Assembly (NCBI GenBank): GCA_037576195.1
Contig: CM075103.1
Location: 34,184,723 to 34,248,722, forward strand
Direction of reading: 5' to 3'
DNA from: Phytoseiulus persimilis
Taxonomy: Eukaryota > Arthropoda > Arachnida > Mesostigmata > Phytoseiidae
DNA: 64,000 nucleotides
Below, one piece after another: positions 43,083 through 53,387 of the stretch. Positions within the stretch are counted from its first letter, which is position 1, and every line of letters starts with the position of its first letter. The notes beneath the pieces were generated by a model. It was not told the DNA's origin, made no database searches, and saw nothing but the letters and a program-made list of their open reading frames with translations. Made by a program: the position numbers and the translations under genes.

Positions 43083-43477
43083 GCGGCGAAAGAATCAAAA
43101 CCGTGGACAACTATCTGAACATCATCTCTGCGCGTTTAGATAACATTGAGAACGAGTTGCGCGCGAACTTGTACGAAAGCCGATTACATCCCATTCTTAA
43201 ACTGGATCGTAGCTTGATACGTCAACGAGTATCCGATTCACCGCCGCTAATTAGGACATCAACGCCCAATTCTAATAGAACTAAAAGCGAAGCAAATGAA
43301 TTGACACGAGACGCAGGACATGAAAGTCGGAAGAGAGGGAGAAATGAGCAGACCCCCAGTACTTCGAGTGGAGTTGGACGTCGGACAAAGAGGATGAGAA
43401 ACACTTCCGATCAACAAGGTTGTTCGGAAAGAGTCGGAGAAATAATTGAAATATGTTCTGATTCTGACTCCTCGTAA
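43076..43477 (+). CDS. Unrecognised 3' coding segment: basic patch and acidic tail
   Basis: An open frame without an ATG begins after a TAA at 43064. It contains a predicted helix (NIISARLDNIENELRAN), a basic nuclear-localisation-like stretch (GRRTKRMR) and an acidic end (EICSDSDSS). A branch-like TATTAAC followed by CAACGCAG (43061-43074) could be an acceptor, making this a later exon of the 42-kb gene. This is inference from position and from the lack of a start. Confidence 0.35.
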   Translation, partial: NVSGERIKTVDNYLNIISARLDNIENELRANLYESRLHPILKLDRSLIRQRVSDSPPLIRTSTPNSNRTKSEANELTRDAGHESRKRGRNEQTPSTSSGVGRRTKRMRNTSDQQGCSERVGEIIEICSDSDSS

Positions 43478-43689
43478 TCTTATAGTTTTTAAAAGAACGT
43501 CATGAAATGGAAATAGAGCCCTAATCCACATTTTTACGTGAATCACATCTGGTCGTATCTATCAACTAATCAAAATGATAGCTAGTAACTCTCGACGCGA
43601 TGTAAGAATTCTTTATTTCTGCAGGGGAGGATATATTCATAAAAATCAGTGCTTAATTTGAGTAAAGTTGTGAAATACATAAAAAAAAA

Positions 43690-44652
43690 TAATCAAAGGC
43701 GTTGCTGCTTTGGAGATGGTTGCCCTGATACACAAAAATTGTCCCCAGTGAGGCTTCTACGTTTCATCACTCCAGGACTGTGAGAGTTCCATAGGGTTCT
43801 GTAACGCATTAAGTCAGAACCGAGCGCTGAAATTTGCACTCGTTGTTTCACACCACCATCGGGATCAGTCTGGCGTAGAACATTTGGACGATCAGTCTGT
43901 CGTTGATCGAAGAGAACAATTGAACTCTTGCTTTTCGATTTGCTCTTTCATACCGAACCTTGACTTTCTTTCGATCATCATTTAGTTCGGTGGCTGGTGC
44001 GACAGGGACTGGTTCAACCAGGTCTCCTTTCATGACTTCCCAAACATCTACGGTTTGTTGTAGGAAGATGGGCATTAAGGATTCCCAACTCAAATAGTTT
44101 TGACCAAACAGACCTCGGGTCACTAGGCATGGGGCAAGCCTGGTATAGTTCGAGTCGGATAAACGGGGCTCTTGCTCGTCCTTCTTTGGCGCAGCAGGTT
44201 CGTCGTCCTGCGCAGCCAGTTTGTATTGGTAGTCGTCGTCTGCCAAGGCCCTAGGTAGGTCACTCCGAGTGGGACCGATGTCAAAAGGAAGTATTTGTAC
44301 TTTCACTCACTCTCAGGTACTCTGGAGTATCGTGCTGATAACGTGTCGAAGATTCCGTGCACTGTAAACTTCATCTGAATGGAGAGAGCCTCTGGTTCCG
44401 TATACTCGAAGAGTCGTAAGCACCGTTCGTCAGAAAGCGGACTGAGAACTGATACAGCGTCGGCGTAGCATACGCGACGATTACGACGACTACACTTTAG
44501 TGAGGTAAAGGAAGCTGCTTTTATATCCTATGGATCAGGGTTACATGAGAGGGTTGCTATAGACGTGCGCTTCCATCAGGGAGGCCGTACCATGGCCATC
44601 GGCTCGTCAGCCGATGCCGCTGTATGCTTGGCCGTCTGAGCGAATTATTACA
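43690..44652 (-). mobile_element. Ty1/copia 5' fragment (LTR plus start of gag)
   Basis: On the minus strand it starts TGTAATAATTC at 44652. The LTR of about 309 bp has a TATA box (GGATATAAAAGCAGC, 44515-44529) and ends near 44344. Then comes a primer-binding site TTATCAGCACG (44331-44341), of the copia ATCAG type, and a gag start. The rest of the element is missing. The right edge lies exactly inside the protease coding sequence of gypsy element 2. Confidence 0.75.
43848..44306 (-). pseudogene. copia Gag N-terminal fragment
   Basis: The frame contains NYLSWESLMPIFLQQTVDVW, the typical copia Gag start (a Y-x-x-W motif, then a W about 16 residues later), followed by NRKARVQLFSSINDRLI. It ends at 43848 without the rest of Gag. 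Confidence 0.7.
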
Positions 44653-47600
44653 AGGGGATCGAATGGCAAGCGAGAGTGGACACCGAAGCGCAGCTGAGCG
44701 TCATTCGTCAGAGTGCGGCGGAGGCTCTCAACTTGAAGATCAGCCCAGGAACAGTTCGACGAGTTCGAGGAGTAGGCGGAGATTGCAACATGCTAGCTCA
44801 AGCGACAGCAAGTCTAGCGGTGGACGGCATCGAGGCGAAGAAAGTCACGTTGACGGTCTTGCCGAACGAGGCGATGGAAGGAGAAGAAATTCTGATAGGG
44901 AAAGATTTCCTAGACGATCCAGGGTTGGCGACCGTATATCGTAGGGGAATGGCCTGGGTGGTAGAAGAACGAGCGATCGAAGACATCGCCAAGCTGCTGC
45001 CCCAACAGGGGAAGAAGGTGAAGCTGAAGCTACAGGAGGAAGTGACTCTAGAACCGAGAACAGTGTCATTCGTGACCACCACTCCGATCGATGGCGATAC
45101 AGTTCCAGTTGCAAATCCAGGAGAATACGAGCTCATCTTGAAGCCAGGGACAATCGTGGCGAGAGTAACCTTAGTGGACGAAGAAGATCTTTTCAGGCTG
45201 GAGAAGAAGGCAGGCAAGGAGAAGGAAGCCACCATCGGACAAATAACGACCAAAAAACCAACGGAGAAGAATTGGATCAAGGAAAGTGAGATAGACGTCG
45301 GACCCGCACTGCCGAAGGCCGTGCAGGACGATGGTCAACAAATCGGGAGGTTGTCGCGACATCGATGGTAGAACTAGGTCGGACGTCATGGGCCGAATTT
45401 GACATCAACGAAGTGGAAGGAAGTCAGCCGGTCCGAGCCAAGCCATATCGTTTGGCGGCACCGGAGAAAGAAGTTGAAGGACGGTCATCGACTATCGGAA
45501 GCTGAATGCACAGACGGTGCGACTGAATTTTCCTTTACCACTCATTGACGAGATCCTAGACGAGATAGGAGGAGGAGAGATGTATTCGACATTCGATTTG
45601 GCGTCGGGATTCTTCCGAATCCCAATGAAAAAGAAGGCGGCAGAGAAAGCAGCATTCGTGACACCAGGAGGTCACTTTGAACCGAAGGTGATGATGATGG
45701 GACTCTGCGACGCACCAGCAGCATTCCAGGCATTGATGATGAGGGTCAGAGATAGAATCAGGTCCCGGCAGACACTTCCATTCTTGGATGACCTGATATC
45801 CGCATCAGACCTCTACAACGATCATCTTGACAGGATCGAGGCGATTTTCGTAGCGCTGAAGGCAGCGGGGTTAACCATTAGATTGAACAAATGCAAATTC
45901 TTTAGGACATCGGTACAATTTCTTGGATTCACAGTGGCGAAGGATGGAATCAAGCCAGGAACTCAAAAGCTCGGGGCGGTCTGGGAGTTCAAGCAACCGA
46001 AGGACGTTCACGCCATGAGAAGATTCCTTGCGCTGACATCGTTCTTCAGAAGGTTCGTGAAGGATTACGCAACTATAGCATGTCCGCTGACGGAGTTGCT
46101 GAGGGAGGAAGCGAAGTTCGAGTGGACGAAGGATTGCGAAGAGGCGTTCGCGAAGCTGAAGGCGTCGCTGACAGGAGCATCGTTGGCTCGTTTCGAAAGA
46201 GGGAGACCAACTCAACTACACACAGATGCTTCACTTGTCGGCCTTGGCGCAATACTGATGCAGGAAGCCGAAGGGAGGTGGAGAATGGTCTACGCAATAA
46301 GCAGGAAGCTTTCGAACACAGAGCGAAATTATCATTCGACGAAGTTGGAACAACTTGCAGTAGTCCGGGCAATGGAGAGTTCCCGGCACTACTTGCTGGG
46401 GATCCCGTTCGTTGTGGTGAGCGACTGTGTAGCGGTCTCAGCCCTGAAGGCAAAAGGAGGATCCACACAACTGAACCGTTGGCTCAGCCGAATCGCGGAT
46501 TTCACGTTCGAAGTCAAACATCGACCAGGGACAGGCATGGCGCACGTGGATGCTTTATCACGAGAACCGCATGAAGAAGCTCAAGAAACGGAAGACGTAG
46601 ACTTACCAACGGACGTAGCAACGGTGAACATGGTACGAGCCGAAGAAGATCAGTTTAGAGCGGTGCAAGCAACGGATAAGGACACCCAGAGAAGGATGAA
46701 GATTTCGGCAAAAGAGGAGCAGGACAGAACAAGCCAAGAAAGAGCGTTCATTGGAGGAGGATTCATTTTGCATCTAGGACTTCTACACAAGGAAATGGAA
46801 GGCCGAAGGCTGTACGTGGTTCCGAAGAGACTGAGAAAATACATATTGGTGCTGAATCACGATAAAGCTGGACACTTTGGAATGGAAAAGACGATGGAGT
46901 TGCTCAAGAGGAGATATTGGTTCCCGAAAATGAAGAAGTACACGAAGTTTCATTTGCGAGCGTGCCTGGATTGCATCTATAACAAGGAGAAAAGTGGCAG
47001 GGCAGAAGGCCTCACGAACATCATTCGATCGGAGAGACGACCATTTGAGAAGGTTTTCATAGATCACCTTGGACCACTGATGAAGTCAAATAAGAAGGAA
47101 CATCTCATAGCGTTGGTCGACGGATTCACGAAATTCGTTCTCCTGGGGGCAGTGTCTAGCACTAAGACAAAAGAAGTGATCAAGTTCTTGAAGGATTTCC
47201 TCACAATGCATGGCAATCCAGCGAAAATCGTCTCAGACAGAGGATCGGTATTCACATCGAAGGATTTCGAGGAACTGATGGAGGAAAATGGAATCACTCA
47301 CGTCGAAATTAGCACACAACATGCATGTGCGAACGGTCAGGTGGAGCGCCAACCAAACTTCAGCGAAAGTTCAGGGGTCCCATGACCATAACCAAGGTCC
47401 TAGCCAAGGATTCGTACGAATTGATGGAGCTCGGAGCGAATCAAAACTACGTTTGCACAGCTCATAGTTCACAGTTGAAATGGTTCCAACCTCACAACGA
47501 GGAAGACATCGAGGAAGATGAGGAAGACACATAAGAGAAGGCGCAGGAGGATGTCAACACAGGAGTCTCCAACGATATCTTGAACAAGAGCGACACGCAG

Positions 47601-47879
47601 CCCATGGATTGGTCTTCTGTCACGACACCAAGGCCACCGATGCGATTCGAAGGAGGATACTGAGACAGGTCACAGTTGTCATCGGAAGGAGATTCATCAG
47701 CGAATTCAGTGGAAGTGGAAGCGGACATTCAGACAACACAGCATGGAGAACCCAGGAGAATTGTAGATTTGAATTCAGCGATTATAGAGTCTCCTGGCGA
47801 GGATAGAGTAGAACCTCAACGTAGGCAGCAGCCTTCTAGGCAGGTCAAGTTTAGACCCGAGTTCAGATACTCTAAGTAG
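44653..47879 (+). pseudogene. Ty3/gypsy element 2 pol, broken, 5' end removed
   Basis: The protease starts immediately after the copia LTR (WQARVDTEAQLSVI), again DTEA. A shift near 45365 and a deletion of the early reverse transcriptase at about 45480 precede a long frame (45517-47385). That frame has FPLPLIDEILDEIGGGEMYS, the catalytic FLDD, RNase H (THTDASLVGLGA-type), the integrase zinc region (HDKAGHFGMEKT, CLDCIYNKEK) and IDHLGPL and VSDRGSVF of the integrase core. After NGQVER about 0.4 kb is missing and the frame shifts to the integrase tail (KLQRKFRGPMTITKVLAKDS). Two further stops (47532, 47662) interrupt a C-terminal tail ending at 47879. Confidence 0.9.
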
Positions 47880-47937
47880 TTCTGTTGAGGACAACAGCGT
47901 AGGTAGGTGTGCCGAGCGATTAGGTATGAAGTAAACA

Positions 47938-48728
47938 ATGCAGGAAAATCAGCTGGAAAAACAGCGGCAAGATTCAAATCAAGATGAAAATCGAGGCGCA
48001 AGAGGGTGCGCAAGGTTGGTGGAGATCCTGACGTGTCCGATCTGCCTCGAGGTGGCTGGACCCCCCGGTGCTGCAATGCATCAACGGTCACGGCGTCTGC
48101 TCGCAGTGTCGGGCTCGGTTGGACAGGTGCGGACAGTGTCGGACGCCGTTGGAAGGAGGAGTCCAGAGAAATCGCGCAATCGAGGCGCTGGCCACAGGGA
48201 TGACCTTTCCCTGCCGACATGAGGAGTTTGGGTGCGTAGAGCGGCCCGAGTGGAAGCAGAAGGCGTCGCATGAGCGGGAGTGCCGGATTAGAGGGACGGA
48301 GTGCCCGCTGCGCGAAGATGAGTGTCGTTGGCGAGGACCTAGCACGGAAGTCGGATGCGCAGACGGAGTTCCCAATGCGTAGGATGAGGCGGCCAAACTA
48401 CGAGGCCAGATGGATCTGGACCCAGCACGAGGAGTGGGTGGTGCTTGGAATCATGGTGGAGGCTACGTTCGACCTGGAGCCGCAATTGGTTCTAAGCCTG
48501 ATGGTGCTGGGAACGGAGGTGCGAGCGTCAGCATTTCGAGGGCGCATTTCGGTCATGACAGCCCAAACGCAACTGATTCGGGAAGGGACGCCGTTGAGTT
48601 CCGATGTCGAGGTCCGGGAAGCTATCCAGGCCGGGTGCGGCTTCTACATCGACGGGCGAGCAATAACACGACTCGACCGAGAGGGAACAATCCGCATCGC
48701 GGCGTCAATCGAAAGGAGTCAACAATAG
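47938..48728 (+). pseudogene. RING/SIAH-like E3 ubiquitin ligase, intronless and frameshifted
   Basis: From the ATG at 47938 the frame reads LVEILTCPICLEVAG, the first half of a RING finger. In a run of six C (48060-48065) it shifts +1 to LQCINGHGVCSQCRARLDRC and GQCRTPL, completing the RING. A SIAH-type zinc region follows (CRHEEFGCVERPEWKQKASH, CPLREDECRW). A second shift near 48340 leads to a C-terminal domain like the SIAH substrate-binding fold (GCGFYIDGRAITRLDREGTI, IRIAASIER), ending at 48728. SIAH proteins attach ubiquitin to targets for degradation. Lack of introns suggests a retrocopy or an intronless family member. It follows the gypsy tail by 58 bp. Confidence 0.78.
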
Positions 48729-48884
48729 AACCATTGTGATAGGTTAGCGTACGCTCGCGCACAACTAGAGTCATTATTCAGATCAGCCGGCCTTTGGCCG
48801 ACTGGAGTCGGCCGCGCTGCGCGCGGTTGGACTTTTCTCTCCCTTCACTGGTTCAGCATTCTGATTTCGAAATATATGATCGGA

Positions 48885-49204
48885 TTAGTCTCGGAATCAC
48901 CCCTCCAGAGTTGGAAAGAAATGCTCAGATTGGCCCCGGAATCACCCCTCCAGAGTTGGGAAGTAATGCTCAGATTGGCCCCGAATCACCCCTCCAGAGT
49001 TGGAAAGAAATGCTCAGATTGGCCCCGGAATCACCCCTCCAGAGTTGGAAAGTAATGCTCAGATTGACCCCGGAATCACCCCTCCAGAGTTGGAAAGAAA
49101 TGCTCAGACTGACCCCGGAATCACCCCTCCAGAGTTTGGAAGTAATGCTCAGATTGACCCCGGAATCACCCCTCCAGAGTTGGAAAGTAATGCTCAGATT
49201 GGTC
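48885..49204 (+). repeat. 45-bp minisatellite array, about seven units
   Basis: CCCGGAATCACCCCTCCAGA recurs every 45 bp; one unit is 1 bp short (near 48980) and shifts the open frame. Same family as 14585-14998 but opposite orientation, and more homogeneous. Confidence 0.92.
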
Positions 49205-49252
49205 CGTACTGAGGAAGAGCAAGTCTCTCTTGTCCTTCCATTTCGCAACGAC
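49205..49252 (-). repeat. piggyBac chip of about 48 bp
   Basis: CCGTACTGAGGAAGAGCAAG and the following bases to CGCAACGAC match 33850-33898 (piggyBac copy B) and the reverse of 19655-19700. It abuts the last 45-bp unit. Confidence 0.85.
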
Positions 49253-50402
49253 CTCGTTTGGGACAATAGTTCCATCATTTGCCACGATTCCCACCGGAGT
49301 CGGGCCTCTACATGCGATTTATGAAACGCCACATCAGTCTCACTTCGCTTCGTCTTGGTGCACTGGGGATCGCCTCACCGCATCTGCCATCTCTCGCTTC
49401 AATGTCTCCGTGCACTCCTTCCGTTACTATCCGCTGGGCGGCGCGGTATCTCCGTTCGGTTTCCCTCTCATCGGGAGGAACATGTCTAGGAATCCCGTTT
49501 CCAGTTTCGTCCATTCTGTCAGCACTAATCTTTGTGGCGCTTATCGAACCGCGCTCTCTGCCGATGTTTTGAGTCTTAATCAGTGCCCTGATCCTTCGTG
49601 AACTAACCATAATCCTGTGAGAGTGTTCGACGGTTTTGGTTGATTTCCTCATTGCTGCTTGAATATCAGCTCTGGGATCCGTATATGTTCCATATCGCTA
49701 CGCATTCGTGGTCAGATCCTGTCCGATTAGGTTGGCAGCTTTAGAGGAGTCCGTCATCGTTGTTTGCATTCTCCGTGGTGCACACAATTCTTGGTGCTTT
49801 TCTGTTTGTCTGCTGAATTGAGCAGCCGAAAATAGCCAGTTGTCCTAAAATCCCGCGTAAAACGAACCTCTCAGGTAACGGACTCCTCAGATAAATTCCT
49901 TCCGGGGGTCTATGGAGGTGGTTCTGCGCTCAATCTGACCATATTCTTTGGGGTCTTGAAAATTAAGAACACGAACCCCATTTAATCGAAAATTCCGGGA
50001 AAAACATCACTTCTGCTTTCGCTAACCCCAGGGTTAAGATCTGTGCTCGAGGCGAGAACTTCTATCCAAATTTGAGCGAGGAAGAAGCTTTCGCTTCAAT
50101 TTCATGGGATATCGGGGATTTCGGACCGCTTTATAATGATACGACTTTCCCAATCCAGGTCACATAGTCAGAGAAAATAGCCCCATTGGGTGCGGAACGG
50201 TTTCGATTCGTTGTCTGATAGATTCATCATTCCGAATGGACAACGAAGTTTCGATTCATTGCAGCGATTGTCTTGCTAATACTTTCATCGTGGTTCATGG
50301 AGAAGAGCTGGAAGCGGATTAGGGACCCTCCGAAGGCAGCGTCAGCAAGAACCGGATCTCTTCTTCGAGTATTGGAATATCGCTCCGTGGAGTTCGTCAG
50401 AA
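49253..50402. other. No gene recognised; a shared 60-bp patch at 49975-50035
   Basis: 49975-50035 is the reverse complement of about 30575-30640. A minus frame at 49652-49308 (MVSSRRIRALIKTQNIGRER) has no known motif. 50230-50402 is probably the 5' flank of the Tc1 element. Confidence 0.5.
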
Positions 50403-51235
50403 ATGGTACGAGGGAAACAACTGTCAGAGCGAGAGAAAGGCGAGATCGAAGCAATCTCAAGTGCTGAAATGAGCGTTCGAGACATGTCAAGGAAGCTCAA
50501 GCGATCACAATGCGTCATTCGACGGTTCTTGGGACATCCTCAGTCTTGCGGGACGCGTGACAGCCCCGGTCGGCCGGAGAAACGAATGAAAGGGATCGGC
50601 GTCGTGTCGTAAACTCTGCTTCTGACTCTACGATGAGTTGTCGCAAGATCAAAAATCCATTGGGGCTTCATGTCAGTCCATCCACCGTGTTGCGTATACT
50701 CAACCAGGACGAGCGTATCGTACGCTCGAATATGAACAAAGTTTCGCAACTCACGATCGATCACAAAGCACATTGAATGGAATTTGGGCGCTTGAATTTG
50801 ACAACAGACTGGCGCATGGCAGGTATCCCAGGAACTATCGCCAATTTTTGGTTGTAAGTTTGTGAGGGAGGATTGTCAACACGTTTTGCGTTTCAAGGTA
50901 ATATTCAGTGATGAGAAAAAGTTCAATCTGGACGGTCCCGATGCTCTCAGTGGGTACTGGCATGACTTCCTGAAAGAGGAACGGTTTTTCTCAAGGAGAA
51001 ATTTCGGAGCTGGATCTTTGATTGTTTGGGGAGCGTTCAGTTCTCTCGGAAAATTAGAACTTGGGCTTCCTTCTACAAAAATGAACAGCGAGGAGTATAG
51101 AGAAGTTCATTAGGGCTCTCTGGTGCCGTTTTCGTGGCGTCACAGCGATCGTGAATTCATTTTCCAACCAGATAATGCCTCGATCCACGTCAGTAAGAGT
51201 AGTGTTGCGTGGTTTAAGAAATAACGGACACGTTC
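50403..51235 (+). pseudogene. Tc1-type transposase, 5' part (split by a gypsy insertion)
   Basis: From the ATG at 50403 the helix-turn-helix reads LSEREKGEIEAISSAEMSVR and IRRFLGHP. After a deletion and shifts, 50862-51113 reads [20 protein letters not shown], with the D of the DD34E triad, and [16 protein letters not shown] further shift precedes SIHVSKSSVAWFKK near 51180. The gene breaks at 51235, where the gypsy element starts, and resumes at 62069. Several stops predate or postdate the insertion. Confidence 0.88.
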
Positions 51236-51316
51236 TTTGACGATGACTCCGTTTTAGGGAATGTTGGTGATGATTTATTGTTGTTGTCATGTGTCCCCTG
51301 GGCATGCTCTGCTACA
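51236..51316 (-). repeat. gypsy element 3 3' LTR (81 bp)
   Basis: Roughly eight mismatches to the 5' LTR. The polypurine tract AAGGGGAGA lies directly upstream (51317-51325 on the plus strand). Confidence 0.92.
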
Positions 51317-51977
51317 TCTCCCCTTCCGTACATTCGATAACATTACTATAACCATGGTGTCTCTCGATCTCAGCCTCGCATGCTTACCGATGATGCTGCC
51401 ATTCTCTCCCCCACACAGCAGACAAACGGTTTGAGAGTGCACCAATCGTATTTCCACCAAGAACAAGAGTTGGTGACTAGATATGAGGGGTTACCGTCTG
51501 GTCGCTCCACTTTGAGCGGTGAGATGGATTCACTAGACCCGTTACGATTACAAATGCATGCAGAGGCGTCGGTAATGAACCTACGATCGCCATGTCACAA
51601 TTTCAATTTGGCTGGTGTTGATATCGGTCTGCCCCTCCGAGATGTTCTGACCTGGGCGCCACCGTCGCTGGCATTATTCTTACTGACGGAGGTGTCCATC
51701 GGGGTCGGGGTTACGGACTCGCTGCCTGGCTGTGCTGACGCGGCTCGTATCCTCCTGATTCCCTGTCTTTTTCGAGGTGATTCGGCGGGTCTCTTGCGGG
51801 TCGTTCGTTCCCGAGTCGGCATGGTCGTCGAGATCCTCGGCGCAGCGGTCCGTGTAGCTGGTGTCCCGCTTTCCTTCGTTTGTGTCGCGCGTTGGTTGGC
51901 TTCTGGCTCTGGCGCCGTGGGTCTGTGGATGTGAACTTGAACGTTAGAGTCTGCGTGTTTGGCCGGGATTGCAGCAA
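51317..51977 (-). other. gypsy element 3 3' end and Pol tail
   Basis: Contains the polypurine tract and an arginine-rich open frame (51977-51711). Plus-strand frames here (51380-51934) are shadows. Confidence 0.6.
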
Positions 51978-52459
51978 GGTGGCGTCTGTTCCTTATCAGT
52001 TAAGCTCCGTCTTCGGTGCGAACCCGGTAGGTTCTCGGCTTCAACCGCTCGACACAGATTCCGGCTTTCCACTCGTGTGAATGGTCTGTGGGTTGGATTC
52101 GTACTCGTTGTCCGGCTGTTAGCTCGAAGAGTGGCCTCGCGCTTCTGTCGTAGGTGGTTTTCTGTCTTTCGCGTCTCCGTGCGATGTCTTGTGTGATTAG
52201 CGCTGCGTTTTGAGTCGCCGGGGCTGTTGCTTTGGTTGGGACGGTGGAGGCCGGTTTTCTTCCCAAGAATTTCTCCGCGGGCGAGGATCCGTCGAACTGA
52301 GGTGTCCACCTCCATTCGAGGAGGGCCTCCTGCAAATTCTGGCCGGAGTGTTCGCATTTCTTCACCAGTCTCTTGGCGGCTTTGACCGCGGACTCCGCTT
52401 TGCCGTTTGATTGGTGGTGGTGCGGCGAGCTGGCTTTGTGAGCCGTCTGCCAACGACGG
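51978..52459 (-). pseudogene. gypsy element 3 integrase, C-terminal part
   Basis: Resumes after the insertion with KASSPHHHQSNGKAESAVKA (the catalytic E region) and continues to YDRSARPLFELTAGQRVRIQ and RLKPRTYRVRTEDGA. A further arginine-rich frame to 51711 (TDPRRQSQKPTNARHKRRKA) may be the Pol tail. Confidence 0.85.
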
Positions 52460-53376
52460 TTTGGGTCCGGAATGCCGAAAACCCGAAATACCAAACGCCC
52501 CGAATCGCGAAAACCCGAAATGCCGAAAGGTGTCCCCCTCCCGTCGAAGAGCAGCTGAGACTTCTATGTCGAGCGCCGAGCCCGGCCGTGGAGGCTTACT
52601 CGAAAGCATTGACATTCGCGGAGGCCTGCCGGAATCATTCGCCGAAGCCTACCCGGATCATTCGGGAGCCGTTGTATGCTGGGTTGAGCCAAGCAAGGTT
52701 GTCGGGAATCTTGGAAATCTTATGACAGTCCTCGAAAGTTCGAGATTCTTTGATGAATGCCAGTCCTGATAAGCCTGCTCTGCCCGGTTAAACTTAAAAC
52801 TTGGCGAAACTTGAAGTCGAATTTTCGGAAGAGCTCGCCCTGTTCCGTACAAGAGTGGCTGATTGACCACGGAAAGCCCATACACGAGGCCATCTGAATC
52901 TGAAATCCTCATCTGTTCCCTTCAATCGTATCTGGTTGTATACGGAACCCGTACCGGCGCTCCTTTGACGATCAACGTCAGCGCTGAATTGAGAACAGCA
53001 TTGCAGATCTGGGAGCTATGCGCGGTTTCAAATAGGTTTTGGGTTGGTGGTGAAACGGGACCTCTTCGACCTCCGGGACCTTCCAGCGAAGCGGATTCCC
53101 GACTGCTCTCGTATTTGTGAGCGGCTGCTGTATGTTGGATACGATTTAAGAGGAGACTTGCTCACAGATTCGGATTTGAACCGTTCTGGAATCCATGGAT
53201 GTTAGTGCGCGCCGTCGAATCCACTTTCATAGCTGGAATCCGCACTCGGCATAGAAGCCTCGGTTGATGTTACACGAGACCCGAAGGATTTTCGGTATTT
53301 CGGGTTTTCGGGATTTCGAGCGTTCGCTATTTCGGGTTTTCGTTATTTCGGGTTTTCGGGATTCCGGGTGCACACC
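52460..53376. mobile_element. 917-bp non-autonomous DNA element in the gypsy integrase
   Basis: Flanked by GCCAACGACGG at 52449-52459 and 53377-53387 (up to 11 bp duplicated). Both ends carry inverted repeats made of CGGAATNCCGAAAACCCGAAATNCC-type units (52467-52525 and 53283-53368), themselves short tandem repeats of AAAACCCGAAAT. Duplication length of 9-11 bp and repetitive ends suggest a Mutator-like non-autonomous element. An internal plus frame (52407-52769) has no recognisable domain. Confidence 0.75.
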
Positions 53377-53387
53377 GCCAACGACGG

